Positions 42,200-51,286 of a stretch of DNA of 64,000 nucleotides are shown here, one piece after another. The stretch covers positions 11,968 through 75,967 of the forward strand of contig CAYJAY010000007.1 in NCBI GenBank assembly GCA_964368445.1. The letters are read 5' to 3'. Position numbers and translations under genes: made by a program. Under the pieces are notes generated by a model. The model did not search any database and had not been told where the DNA came from. It worked only from the letters and a program-made list of their open reading frames with translations. Every line of letters begins with the position of its first letter. Within the stretch, counting starts at the first letter, position 1. Origin of the DNA: CAYJAY01 sp964368445 (GTDB lineage: Bacteria; Bacillota; Clostridia; Oscillospirales; Ruminococcaceae).

Positions 42200-45100
42200 T
42201 TATGCTTTTTTATAGATCATTCTTCCGTCATCTTGTTGTTCGTTTTGGTCGTCGTCATCGTTTTTCTTTTTCTTTCGAATAAACTGCATGACAATTTGGA
42301 TTATCGCGACCGCCGCGAAGATTATGCTGTATCCGTCGAAGAATGTCATCGGTAGACGCATGTCTTGTGTAAGGATGAACAAGATTAAGTTAACTGCAAA
42401 CGCAAGTCCAACTCCCAACATAACGAGTTTTCTCTTTTTGCCTTTTTCCTCTTGTTGTTCATCGTCCTGTTCGGTTTGTGCCGCAGGTTCGGTGCTGTAT
42501 TTTTCGTATTCCTCTTCGCGTTCTTGTTTAACTTTTCTGCCTGTGCGAATGCCGTATACAATTATTCCGACGAGAGTCAAGAGTGTCATCAACAGGTCGA
42601 ACAAACTCCAAGCCGCCGCATTAAACATGTCATTCGCCGCGAACGGTACGTTGGTGTCGTCGATTATTGTGGTTTCTTGTTCTTCGGGTTCTCCGGGAAG
42701 ATTGGGGTTAAACGGATCTTCGGGAGGGGTTACTACCGGTGTCGTAGGTGTTGGAGGTGTTGGAGCTACCGGTGCGGGAGGTGTAACTACTGCCGGAGGT
42801 GTGACGACTGCCGGAGGTGCTAACAAGGTGGTCGGCGGTGTCGTTGTTACAACTGTCGGGGGAACTACCGTTGTCGGGGGAACTACCGTTGTCGGAGGAA
42901 CCACCGGAGGAATTACGGGGGGAGGTGTTACCACAACTGCATTAATAACAAGTTTTCCGGGTGTGAGTTTTATGTTGTAGTTCGGGTTGTTGGTAACATT
43001 AATAATGTTAATCTGATATTCTCCAACGTCATCCCCTGGAACTCTTTCAAGGTCATTCGTGATAGGAGCGTTTTTAAGTGCTTCGATAGCTTCTTGTGTC
43101 GTTGCGACAATGTTGGAAGTAAGGGGTGGTTCCGGGTCTCCAACCGTTATCGATTTGTCGTCTGCAACAATTTCGATGTCGACAGGTCTGACCCACGATT
43201 GAACTGTGGTTGTCGCCGTGCCATAGGTCGAGTGATAAACTTCTATCGTGACAGGATAGCTTATTACGTTTCCATTTGTATCGCGCTTAACGTCGGTCAT
43301 TGATGGAATACCGGCGTTAAAAGGAGAACCGTCGATGCTGAAGCTTACGCTATATCCGGTTAAATCCGTGACTCGAGTTCCGTTCAGTTCAATGGTGTAT
43401 TTCGGGCCTGCGGGGTCAGTTTGGTCAGTCGAGCTTAAAGCTTCATGCGAAAGTCCTGTATAGAAAACGTCTACAGGAACGCCTGTTACTGTCAAACCGG
43501 AAGCACTTTCAGTCAACGCTCCGGGAACTGTTTTCACATCGTAATTGTTATAAACCGCACTCGCAGCTTGGGTTATGTTGATTGCATGCATTACAGGGTT
43601 ATCGCTTGTTTTCGCGCCTAGAGCCTCGCCAAATATACCATTATTTGATTTAAGTTCATGTTGAACTTCTCGACTTATAATATTATTGAATGTGGTTGTA
43701 TCACCCGCATTGGATACAGTTGGATCAAGATCCTGTGTTCTAAGCGTCACGTCGCCATCATCAAATATTGGGTTGGCTGCTCCGGAAGCTTTTGTGTAGT
43801 CTCCTGCTGTTAACGTTATCGGAAGCTTCAAAACCTCTGCTGTAACTTTAACTGCGGTGTTTGTGTTTTTCAAACGCACCCAAACATCTTGCGTATCTGC
43901 TGCTTTAACTTGGGGGATACTAGAAGAGAAGCCGGTGGTTTCACTAGTTGTGCTGTATTCAAGATCCCACGTGTTATCTCCATATATTTTTCCGTATTGA
44001 TCTTTAATAACTATGTTGCTAACTGCATTATGCGAAGCGTCATCATAATAGCCTTTGTAGCCTTCCGCCGAAGCAACGTAGAGCACAGCGTTTTGAACTA
44101 CATAAAAATCAACATCTGCTATTTGACCGTCAGTTGCTAGCGTTACTGTTTCAGATGCACTTGTGCCGGTAAACAATTTGTAATTATTAAATATGTTTCC
44201 TTTATCTGCCGCATCAAGGTCTGCATTAATGGTGTATGTTTTGCCTGCACCGGTTGCAAGATTTTTGTTAACATACTCATACATCACTGCTTCAGTTTTA
44301 AGTACTGCTTCTCCGGCTGCATTAAGGTAAACATAGTCACTGTTCTCGTCTTTGTTTGGAGAAACTCTATAGTATTTAACTTCAATCATTCCCGAATCGA
44401 CAGGGAGAACTGGGGGAACCATTCCTTTGTTTCCGCCTTCACCGTTCGGTTTTTTGTATGTAAGAGTTGCCGAACCTTGGTTTGTTGGGTATTCTGTATT
44501 ATCGGCAATTTTATACGCATCTTTTAGAACAACCGGTATCGTTACCTTTTTAACTGTATCGGTTAAACTGCCAAGTTCCACCGTTATTACAGGATATTCT
44601 GTATTTTTAAATGTATCGGGTATGTCGCCACCAGTAATCGTTGTCCCGTTTATTGCTACACTAACATCGTTTATTATAGAGGTTTCGTTGCCGCTTTTAT
44701 CAACCGTTACCACTTCAATATTTTTGTTGGTATCAAGGTAGAAATATTCTGAAATCGTGTCGGTGAGGATGGCATCTGTTCCAAACACATCAATCTCTTT
44801 ACTTATTTTGTCAAGAACTTTTTTCAAGTCTTGTTCAAGTGATGCGTCTTGAACAAACTCAACGTTGATGCCGGGCGAAGCCAAATTAGTAAGCGCCGTT
44901 GTACTTGCGCTCATTTGAATTCCAATCGGGTGAACAATTGCTCCCATATTCTTTAGCTCGGCGACCTGTGCTGCTCCGCTTTCACCACGTGACGGAGTTC
45001 CGTCTGAAATGAAGATGACGTGAAGCGGCCTTGTTTTTTCTTGTTCTGTGCGTTGTGCTGCGTATCCAATAGCTTGTTGCAACGGCAAAGCATAGTCTGT

Positions 45101-46240
45101 GTTGCCGTTTACATCTTGTGATCTCAATCCGGTCATGTTATTCAATATGCTAGTAACCGCGGTTGCTTCCGTTTGAAAACCTATAGTGTTTTCAACGTTG
45201 TCGGAAAACGGAATTAGAGCTACTCTATGGTCTAAAGAACTTTTGTCCAAAAGTGTTTCAATCAACTCTATAGCAGCTTTTTTTGCCGGAACCCAACGAC
45301 TAGCCTCTATCATGCTTCCCGATTTATCCAGTACTATGATTATATCGGAATCGCTAGAGATCGGAACACCACTAAATTCAAAGAAAATTTCAGCTTCTCT
45401 GTTGTCATAATCGGTCCAATCCGCGTCTTTTACGGCGGAAACGTCACCCGGAGTTAAAGCAACCCCGCTAGCAGCCGCATCGTTCGCATCTATTACGGCC
45501 GGAACAGAACCTCTTGAAGCTGTGTCACCAATAGCACCAACAACCGAAACCACACCATAGGTGTAATCAACAGGGTTAACTAACTGATTGCTAGTTGCAT
45601 CTGTTGTCCATTTTATATGAAACCAACCGGAGGAAGCGTGTTTATAGTCAAAACCTGCTGTTGTTTTGATCGTAGCAGTTAAGGTATTGCCCGAAACGCT
45701 TGCACCAGTAATCTCGAAAAGGCCATCTCCGTCTAGAGCTGTAAAATCTATCATACCAAGTGGGCTACCTGTAGAAACACCCCAGTTGTTACGCGAGGAT
45801 TCGTTATCCCAGTTTGAACTATATCCAATGCCGGCATACGCATAGCCTTTAGCAATTGCCGCCGAAACATCAACTTTAATTGTATATTCTTTATTTGCTT
45901 CTATAGCATATCTATAAGGCGATAAAATTTTACTAATAGAAGCGGAAAGATTGATCCCCTTATTAGTATACATATCATCTTTCTGTGCTATCGCAGATTC
46001 GGAATACACCGTCTTTCCGCTTGCAGCATCTGTATAGGACGCATAGTTGCCCGCGATTGCGCCGTTGGTTCCTGTGCCTCCAACAAGAAGCGCTTCTTGC
46101 GGCGCGCCGCTTGCCAACGTCAAGCCGCTGAACAACGACACAACAAGCATCATCGCCAGCGCGAGCGAAATAGTTTTGTTCACCATCCTACCCATTGTAC
46201 CGTTTGTTGATTTTTCCTTTCCTTTTGCTTTGTTCAACAT
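42200..46240 (-). CDS. Large VWA/MBG-domain surface protein with C-terminal membrane anchor
   Basis: A 1346-aa protein. Layout: signal peptide (about 20-45); a beta-rich segment (50-290); a von Willebrand A domain (about 298-480) with the MIDAS residues in LDKSGSM (Asp305, Ser307, Ser309) and FISDGTP; a long beta-rich middle with Cna-like stretches; an MBG-type domain (ADDKSITVGDPEPPLT ... NYNIKLTPGKLVI); a Pro/Thr/Val-rich stalk with PPTTVV repeats; and three transmembrane helices ending in a charged tail. No LPXTG or S-layer anchor. It should be an adhesin-like cell-surface protein. GAGGTGAAGG precedes the ATG. A very AT-rich 925-bp gap lies upstream. Confidence 0.87.
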   Translation of the reverse strand: MLNKAKGKEKSTNGTMGRMVNKTISLALAMMLVVSLFSGLTLASGAPQEALLVGGTGTNGAIAGNYASYTDAASGKTVYSESAIAQKDDMYTNKGINLSASISKILSPYRYAIEANKEYTIKVDVSAAIAKGYAYAGIGYSSNWDNESSRNNWGVSTGSPLGMIDFTALDGDGLFEITGASVSGNTLTATIKTTAGFDYKHASSGWFHIKWTTDATSNQLVNPVDYTYGVVSVVGAIGDTASRGSVPAVIDANDAAASGVALTPGDVSAVKDADWTDYDNREAEIFFEFSGVPISSDSDIIIVLDKSGSMIEASRWVPAKKAAIELIETLLDKSSLDHRVALIPFSDNVENTIGFQTEATAVTSILNNMTGLRSQDVNGNTDYALPLQQAIGYAAQRTEQEKTRPLHVIFISDGTPSRGESGAAQVAELKNMGAIVHPIGIQMSASTTALTNLASPGINVEFVQDASLEQDLKKVLDKISKEIDVFGTDAILTDTISEYFYLDTNKNIEVVTVDKSGNETSIINDVSVAINGTTITGGDIPDTFKNTEYPVITVELGSLTDTVKKVTIPVVLKDAYKIADNTEYPTNQGSATLTYKKPNGEGGNKGMVPPVLPVDSGMIEVKYYRVSPNKDENSDYVYLNAAGEAVLKTEAVMYEYVNKNLATGAGKTYTINADLDAADKGNIFNNYKLFTGTSASETVTLATDGQIADVDFYVVQNAVLYVASAEGYKGYYDDASHNAVSNIVIKDQYGKIYGDNTWDLEYSTTSETTGFSSSIPQVKAADTQDVWVRLKNTNTAVKVTAEVLKLPITLTAGDYTKASGAANPIFDDGDVTLRTQDLDPTVSNAGDTTTFNNIISREVQHELKSNNGIFGEALGAKTSDNPVMHAINITQAASAVYNNYDVKTVPGALTESASGLTVTGVPVDVFYTGLSHEALSSTDQTDPAGPKYTIELNGTRVTDLTGYSVSFSIDGSPFNAGIPSMTDVKRDTNGNVISYPVTIEVYHSTYGTATTTVQSWVRPVDIEIVADDKSITVGDPEPPLTSNIVATTQEAIEALKNAPITNDLERVPGDDVGEYQINIINVTNNPNYNIKLTPGKLVINAVVVTPPPVIPPVVPPTTVVPPTTVVPPTVVTTTPPTTLLAPPAVVTPPAVVTPPAPVAPTPPTPTTPVVTPPEDPFNPNLPGEPEEQETTIIDDTNVPFAANDMFNAAAWSLFDLLMTLLTLVGIIVYGIRTGRKVKQEREEEYEKYSTEPAAQTEQDDEQQEEKGKKRKLVMLGVGLAFAVNLILFILTQDMRLPMTFFDGYSIIFAAVAIIQIVMQFIRKKKKNDDDDQNEQQDDGRMIYKKA

Positions 46241-47165
46241 TTTCCTTCACCTCATTAAGAATTAGTTATTTTTCTCTAATATATATCAATTGCATGTTTT
46301 CAAGTTCGCACATTTTAAAAATATGCAAACTGTCCTGGCGAACTTAATTTTCGCCTGCGTTAATACGCTTTAACACATCGACAATTTTGTGTGCCAAATC
46401 ATTGTCGACGACGATATTGCTTGACTGTTTATATCAGACTTTTATCTATTTTACAATATGCAACAGCAAATTGCAATAGTTTTTTGCAAAAAAAATATTG
46501 AAAAGCAAAAATAATTTCGAGAATATGCGATAATTTTGTTATTTTTTTAACAATTAAAATCGCTTAAATTTTTGTGGTAATTTTGCATAAATTTAATTCT
46601 TATTAATCGACACAATGACTATAATTTATAATTGTTTGCAAATTTGATACAAAAAACCCAAACAATATAAGCAAATTCGTCTGTTTATTTTTGGTTCAAA
46701 TTGCAAAGTTTCATGATTTTCTTAAGATTTTCTCTTCAAAATTCACATTTTGCAAACTATGCGCATTGGCGAATACAATTCGCTTTTTGTTCGATGTCGC
46801 CACTTTTATGTTATCCCACAATATATAGTGCGATGTTTCATATTTGCCACAACTAACCGTTCAATAATCTCATTTTTGAGATTATTAAGTTAAATATAAC
46901 TAAAATTTCAAGAATAACTTTGTAATTAATGACGAATATATTTTAATTTTTTTTGAAATATATTTTAAATTTTTTTTATTTTCATTTTCTGAAAATTTTT
47001 TTCTCAAAAAAAAAATAATTTTTTTCATGTTTTCTTGTACAAAAGAAAATTCGTGAAAAAAATTATTAATTTTGGTTAATTTTAGTTTATCTGTTTATTT
47101 TGCTACCCGAAACGCAACAGGCTCGGCGCGTTTGGGCGAGCGTCTTTTAACATAAGCTGTTTTGG
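46241..47165. other. 925-bp AT-rich gap upstream of the surface protein gene
   Basis: No gene found. The region gets richer in A/T towards 46900-47100, with A and T tracts in rough phase. It contains a perfect 10-bp hairpin AATAATCTCA-TTTT-TGAGATTATT (46863-46886). A TTATCCCACA at 46813 resembles a DnaA box with one extra base. It should hold the promoter of the 1346-aa gene, but no clear -35/-10 pair stands out. Curved or protein-bound DNA is plausible. Confidence 0.6.
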
Positions 47166-48161
47166 TTAATAGAAAATCGTTTGCAAAATTTCCTGCTTTG
47201 TAATCGTTCCGAAATATTCCTCTAGTTTAAATCGAGACAAGACGCTTTCGATTTCGGTTTTGTCAAACGGCGTGTTTATTACAGCGTGTTTAATCTCGTC
47301 GAGCGCGCGAAGCGAAAGAAAGTCGCCAAAAAAAACAATGTCTTTAACGGCGCCGTTTTCAACATCGATTATCGTCTCGATTATTCCGCCGTCGAACTTG
47401 TTTTTGTTTTGTATATTATATTTCGGGGATTTCCCAAAGTTCCATTCATATGTCCTGTATTTTGCGTCGGCGAGTTTTTCGATTTCAAAAAGTTCGCTTT
47501 CGTCTAGTTCGCTTTTTTCAAACCCGTTTCCGGCAAGCGTCGTTTTGAGATATTCCCAAAAATCTAAAAGCTCCATGTCGTTTTGCAAAAAGTCCTTGAT
47601 GTTTCCGACTCGGCTTTTAACCGAACTTATCCCCGACTTCGCTTTAAATTTCAACGGGTCTGCGTTGAGCGCGCCCGATATCATCGAACGATTTGCGTTA
47701 AACAAAAGCGTTCCGTGGAAAAGCACACGGTTTTTATGTATCCTTTGTGCCGTGCCCGAAACTTTTAACTCGTCTATTAATATATCGTTTCGTCCCGAAC
47801 TTTTTGCGCAAAGCCCAAGATTTTTAAGCGCGTCTATAATTGGCGACGTAAACCGCTCGAAGGAATTTTGTTCGGGTGTGGTCATGTCGGTTATAAATGA
47901 ATAGTTAAGGTTTCCCAAATCGTGGTAGACCGCGCCGCCGCCCGTCATACGTCGCACCACCGTTATTTTGTGTTGGTCTACAAATCGGCGGTTTATCTCG
48001 GCTTCGGCGTTTTGGTTTTGTCCCACAACAACGGTGTTGTCGTTTTGCCAAAGCATTAGATATCGTTGTTGCTTTTTGTTTTCAAGAACAAACTGTTCAA
48101 ACGCCAGATTGTATGCGGGATCGGTTGAACCGGTTTCAAGATAATATATTTTGTCTTGCAA
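47166..48161 (-). CDS. lplA: Lipoate-protein ligase A
   Basis: Activates free lipoate with ATP and attaches it to E2 or GcvH proteins; 331 aa with N-terminal catalytic and C-terminal accessory domains. Seen: RRMTGGGAVYHDLGNLNYSF (75-95 region), the lysine segment ELKVSGTAQRI and LLFNANRSMISGALN. Start is TTG with GAGG 9 nt upstream, as no suitable ATG exists. Such scavenging is common in gut Clostridia. No lipoylated partner gene is nearby, so the target is unknown; glycine cleavage would be logical beside purine catabolism. Confidence 0.93.
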   Translation of the reverse strand: MQDKIYYLETGSTDPAYNLAFEQFVLENKKQQRYLMLWQNDNTVVVGQNQNAEAEINRRFVDQHKITVVRRMTGGGAVYHDLGNLNYSFITDMTTPEQNSFERFTSPIIDALKNLGLCAKSSGRNDILIDELKVSGTAQRIHKNRVLFHGTLLFNANRSMISGALNADPLKFKAKSGISSVKSRVGNIKDFLQNDMELLDFWEYLKTTLAGNGFEKSELDESELFEIEKLADAKYRTYEWNFGKSPKYNIQNKNKFDGGIIETIIDVENGAVKDIVFFGDFLSLRALDEIKHAVINTPFDKTEIESVLSRFKLEEYFGTITKQEILQTIFY

Positions 48162-48246
48162 TCTTTTTAACCTCGTGTTGTTTTTATTAGATGTAGTTCA
48201 TATTAACAAAAAGCATTGAACACCTCCCGTTAAACAAGAACAACAA

Positions 48247-48276
48247 AATGGCGAGTATCGCCATTGCAAGCTTTTT
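48247..48276. repeat. Two adjacent short hairpins upstream of lplA
   Basis: AATGGCGA-GTA-TCGCCATT (48247-48265) then TGCAA-GCTTT-TTGCA. They follow the simple stem-3-nt-stem style of other intergenic hairpins and may end the acyltransferase transcript region or be passive repeats. Confidence 0.5.
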
Positions 48277-48312
48277 GCAGTATACAATTTACAAAGCGCA
48301 AATCATTTTTCG

Positions 48313-49398
48313 TTACTTTGAAACAATTACATATCTTTTTATAAACTTAATGTTAGAAAGCACAACCGACAACAAAAGCGACAACAAAAACGATAGGATA
48401 AAATAAACGACAGCGGTTGTCGGGCGGTTTAACGTCGCCTCAAGATTAAGGCGGTCGAGTAACATTATTATAGGAAGATGGATAAAAAATATTCCGAGTG
48501 TGTTGCCCGAAACAAGGCGGGTGAACTTTTTTAAATGGCTGTTTTCAAACGCAAACGTTTTAAACAAACAAAAAAGCAAAACACAAACAGCAAGCAACAA
48601 ACTTGAATTATACCAAAGACGAAATTCAAAACCGTTTGAATATGCGTATATCGTTAACCCCACAATTAACGCAAAAACAAGCAGGGCAAAAACAAACACC
48701 AAACCGCGGTTTATTTTTCTTTCGATTATCCCTATGTAATATCCAATAAACAACAACACTCCAAACGCTCCCGAAACGAGCGAAACGTCAAGCGTTGAGT
48801 TCAAAAAAACCGTGCTTTGCCGGGCGGATTGAATTATGTTAAAATCGCTATATAAATACGAAACAACTACAACAAGCGAAATAGGGATTAGCATAACTTT
48901 AAGCGAAAACTTTTTAACCACCGCTGCCCAAAATGGAACGGTAAAATATATCATTATTATAAGTGGGGCGAACCACATGTTTTTCATCGGAACATCCTCA
49001 GAAAAACTTAACAACAAAAAAAGTTTATATCCGCTAAACGGTAGATTGTTGAGGGAAATATAAAACAAGTAGTATAACACAGCCCAGATTTCAAAACTTA
49101 TCAAAAGCGGTAGAAAATTATTTTTGTAAAATCTTAAAGCGCTTTTGTCGTCGGTCATCTCTTTTTGTAACAACAAAAAACCCGAAACCATTAAAAATAT
49201 CGGAACACCCAACCGCCCAAACGTGAAACCGACAACGCTAAACAACCTGTCGATAGCCGGTAAAGTTTGAAACTCTGTGACGTTTACTTGATAGAGAAAC
49301 TCTATACAATGACAAAACACTATGCTAAAAGCCGCAAAACATTTCAAAGCATCTATGTAATGATATCTTTTCGTCAAAGCATCTTTGTTTTCCACCAT
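48313..49398 (-). CDS. Acyltransferase family 3 membrane protein
   Basis: A 361-aa integral membrane acyltransferase with about ten hydrophobic helices. The N-terminal RYHYIDALKCFAAFSIVFCHC carries the conserved His of the family. Members add acetyl or succinyl groups to cell-surface sugars or peptidoglycan. The substrate is not evident. The start ATG has AAAGGG upstream. It stands alone between the lipoate ligase and bile salt hydrolase genes; the last residues are basic (IKRYVIVSK), as usual for the cytoplasmic end. Confidence 0.87.
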   Translation of the reverse strand: MVENKDALTKRYHYIDALKCFAAFSIVFCHCIEFLYQVNVTEFQTLPAIDRLFSVVGFTFGRLGVPIFLMVSGFLLLQKEMTDDKSALRFYKNNFLPLLISFEIWAVLYYLFYISLNNLPFSGYKLFLLLSFSEDVPMKNMWFAPLIIMIYFTVPFWAAVVKKFSLKVMLIPISLVVVVSYLYSDFNIIQSARQSTVFLNSTLDVSLVSGAFGVLLFIGYYIGIIERKINRGLVFVFALLVFALIVGLTIYAYSNGFEFRLWYNSSLLLAVCVLLFCLFKTFAFENSHLKKFTRLVSGNTLGIFFIHLPIIMLLDRLNLEATLNRPTTAVVYFILSFLLSLLLSVVLSNIKFIKRYVIVSK

Positions 49399-49466
49399 AA
49401 TTATGTAAGCCCTTTCTTAAACAAAAGCTTTAGTTAATTTATATTGAAACACAAGAAACACTACGT

Positions 49467-49542
49467 TTTTGCACCATCGGTGCAAAATGGCGAACGAAGT
49501 TCGACAAGGAGTATTTCCAAAAGCTTCACCGCAGGTGAAGCT
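49467..49542. repeat. Three consecutive hairpins at the end of the bile salt hydrolase gene
   Basis: TTTTGCACC-ATC-GGTGCAAAA (49467-49487), CGAAC-GAA-GTTCG (49491-49503) and AGCTTCACC-GCA-GGTGAAGCT (49522-49542). The last overlaps the stop codon of the gene. None has a proper T-run on the minus strand, although they may act together as a terminator or mRNA end stabiliser. Confidence 0.65.
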
Positions 49543-50518
49543 AATTTATATAATCTACCTGTTGCGTTTTAACGAGTGAATAACATATAACGTTGTCGCC
49601 GTCGAGGTTTTCTTTAAACATGTCGACCGCCGAAATCCTGTTGTTGTCGTATGTTTTATAGTAGTATATACCTTTGTCCGCGTTGATACAACACGAATAG
49701 GTTGTTATGTCATATTTATCGTCGGGGGTTACAACGGTTCCGCGAACCATCGCCACCGAATCGAGGACGTGGAACACCTGTGAAACGCTTGAAAGTTCGT
49801 CGGGGGAACAAACCGAGTTTGTCTTGTTAAAAACCGCGCGAACAAACCGCGACACGGTCGAGGGGTCGCCCGGAATACCAATTGCGCCAGCGCCTTGGCC
49901 GAGAGGCGAAAGTTTCATCTCGTCGGTCAGGTCGTTTGACGGAAGATTTGGCGAACATTTTAAAAAGTTTGCAAGGTTTGTTAGATGAAAATCAAAGTTT
50001 GGGCTGTTTGTCATGACGCCAATTGGATTTTCAAACAACCGAACTCCTCCCTGCGTCGCCTCTAAAACATAGCAGTTGTTTTTATCCGCTATCATCCAAT
50101 GAAGCGTCGGGAGCGCAAGATTATCGGCGTATTTAATCGCGACGACATTCACATTTTGCAAAAACTCTTTTGCTTCAAGCGCCGTCTTGCAGTTTGCGAC
50201 AACGTATGAAATAATCTCGTACGGCGCAAGGTTTAACTTTGAATCCACGACATTTTCGGAATATGCCGCATATCCCGGAAAATTTAGCCCGGCACAGTAT
50301 ACCCCGTGTTCGTTAACAGCCTCCGCAAAAAGCGGATATCCGTCAACCACCGCCGCCATGCCTATGATTGCGGGATGTGTCGTGGCGGTTTTTTCCGCTT
50401 TAAAATTTAACGGCATGTTTCGGGGGACGACTACGACTTGTTCCCCAAAAGAATATTCAAGATCCATGTTTCGACCAAAATAAAAATTTTCCGATTTAAA
50501 CGTTATAGAACAACACAT
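49541..50518 (-). CDS. cbh: Bile salt hydrolase (choloylglycine hydrolase)
   Basis: Ntn-hydrolase that cuts glycine or taurine from conjugated bile acids. Start Met is followed by Cys2, the catalytic nucleophile after Met removal. The other catalytic residues are visible: Arg16 and Asp19 (FGRNMDLEYS), Asn79 (GLNFPGY), Asn171 (VMTNSPNFD) and Arg224 (TVSRFVRAVF). All match true bile salt hydrolases rather than penicillin V acylases. The loop LGQGAGAIGIPGD has Gly-x-Gly where taurine-preferring enzymes have Ser-Arg, suggesting a glycine preference (inference). AAAGGAG precedes the ATG. It points to life in an animal gut. Confidence 0.93.
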   Translation of the reverse strand: MCCSITFKSENFYFGRNMDLEYSFGEQVVVVPRNMPLNFKAEKTATTHPAIIGMAAVVDGYPLFAEAVNEHGVYCAGLNFPGYAAYSENVVDSKLNLAPYEIISYVVANCKTALEAKEFLQNVNVVAIKYADNLALPTLHWMIADKNNCYVLEATQGGVRLFENPIGVMTNSPNFDFHLTNLANFLKCSPNLPSNDLTDEMKLSPLGQGAGAIGIPGDPSTVSRFVRAVFNKTNSVCSPDELSSVSQVFHVLDSVAMVRGTVVTPDDKYDITTYSCCINADKGIYYYKTYDNNRISAVDMFKENLDGDNVICYSLVKTQQVDYIN

Positions 50519-50711
50519 AAAAAATCTCCTTTATGTCGAGCGGTTGGGCGAACGCGAAAAACCAATCGTTATTAAAGATACACGAAACACAAACTTTAAC
50601 AGATCTACGCTTGGTTGTGTTAGCAAAAATTCTAGGTTAACAACACAACAACGGTTATCGCGACGGTGTTGCAAAAAACCTTTACTAATATTTTTTTCTA
50701 AAAAGTTGTTT

Positions 50712-50975
50712 TTATTCGTCGTTTAAAACTCTTGCCTCAACCTCTATGGCATCGCTGTCTGATTTTTTCTTTTTTGGATTTTCGGCTTTCGACTCTTTAT
50801 GTGCGTTGTAAGCCCTTACGGCGTTAACAACCGCAAGCGTTATAATCGCGACGTCGTCCATCTGCCCTAGTCCCAAAAAGCCGTCCGGAATTATGTCAAT
50901 AGGGCTTATAAGATAAACAAGCGCAACTATCGATACGATAACCGATTGTATAGCCAAGATTTTTTTGTTTTTCAT
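50712..50975 (-). CDS. DUF1232 (YkvA-like) small membrane protein
   Basis: An 87-aa protein with one hydrophobic segment (about 8-30) holding the DUF1232 signature YLISPIDIIPDGFLGLGQMDD, followed by a helix and a charged Lys/Glu tail. I start at the ATG at 50975 with AAAGGGG just upstream; the frame is open further back, but that part is made of intergenic repeat sequence. Function of the family is not known. It stands alone between the bile salt hydrolase and GH13 genes. Confidence 0.85.
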   Translation of the reverse strand: MKNKKILAIQSVIVSIVALVYLISPIDIIPDGFLGLGQMDDVAIITLAVVNAVRAYNAHKESKAENPKKKKSDSDAIEVEARVLNDE

Positions 50976-51008
50976 TTTTGCCCCTTTTCGATTGAAAGTT
51001 TGTTTTGT

Positions 51009-51270
51009 GGCATGGTCGGGCAGTGAGGACGGAGCGACGAGAACGTCTACTGCGTAGCCGGCGACGCTCCCTACGTTCCGATATTTGGGTTTGGTTCGGG
51101 ACGATGAGGCGGATGACCACAGGTCGCCCCTATATTCCACCATTTTATGCAAAGGTCAAAAACCGAAAATCTTATTCAAATTGCGCCGTAAGGCGCACCT
51201 TCATTCCTCATTCCTCATTCCTCATTCCTCATTTAAATTGCGGCGTAAGCCGCACAATAACTATTAACTA
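51009..51270. repeat. Hairpin and heptamer repeat cluster
   Basis: Gap 50976-51286. The long unit GGAGCG...CGCTCC followed by CTACG (51024-51080) shares about 36 identical bases with 7840-7880. A second hairpin around GACCACAGGTCG with CCCCTA (51105-51132) follows. Then TGCGCC-GTAA-GGCGCA (51182-51197), four TCATTCC heptamers (51201-51228) and TGCGGC-GTAA-GCCGCA (51239-51254). The two loops are identical while the stems differ with matching changes. Confidence 0.7.
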
Positions 51271-51286
51271 TAAAATTACGCATTAA

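Noticed and set aside
46811..46822. DnaA box-like TTATCCCACA in the AT-rich gap
   Set aside because: It has one extra base compared with TTATCCACA, is single, and no dnaA/dnaN or box cluster is nearby, so an origin is not supported.
50976..51152. N-terminal extension of the DUF1232 gene
   Set aside because: The extension lies in intergenic repeats shared with 7.8-8.0 kb, and a good AAAGGGG site marks the ATG at 50975.
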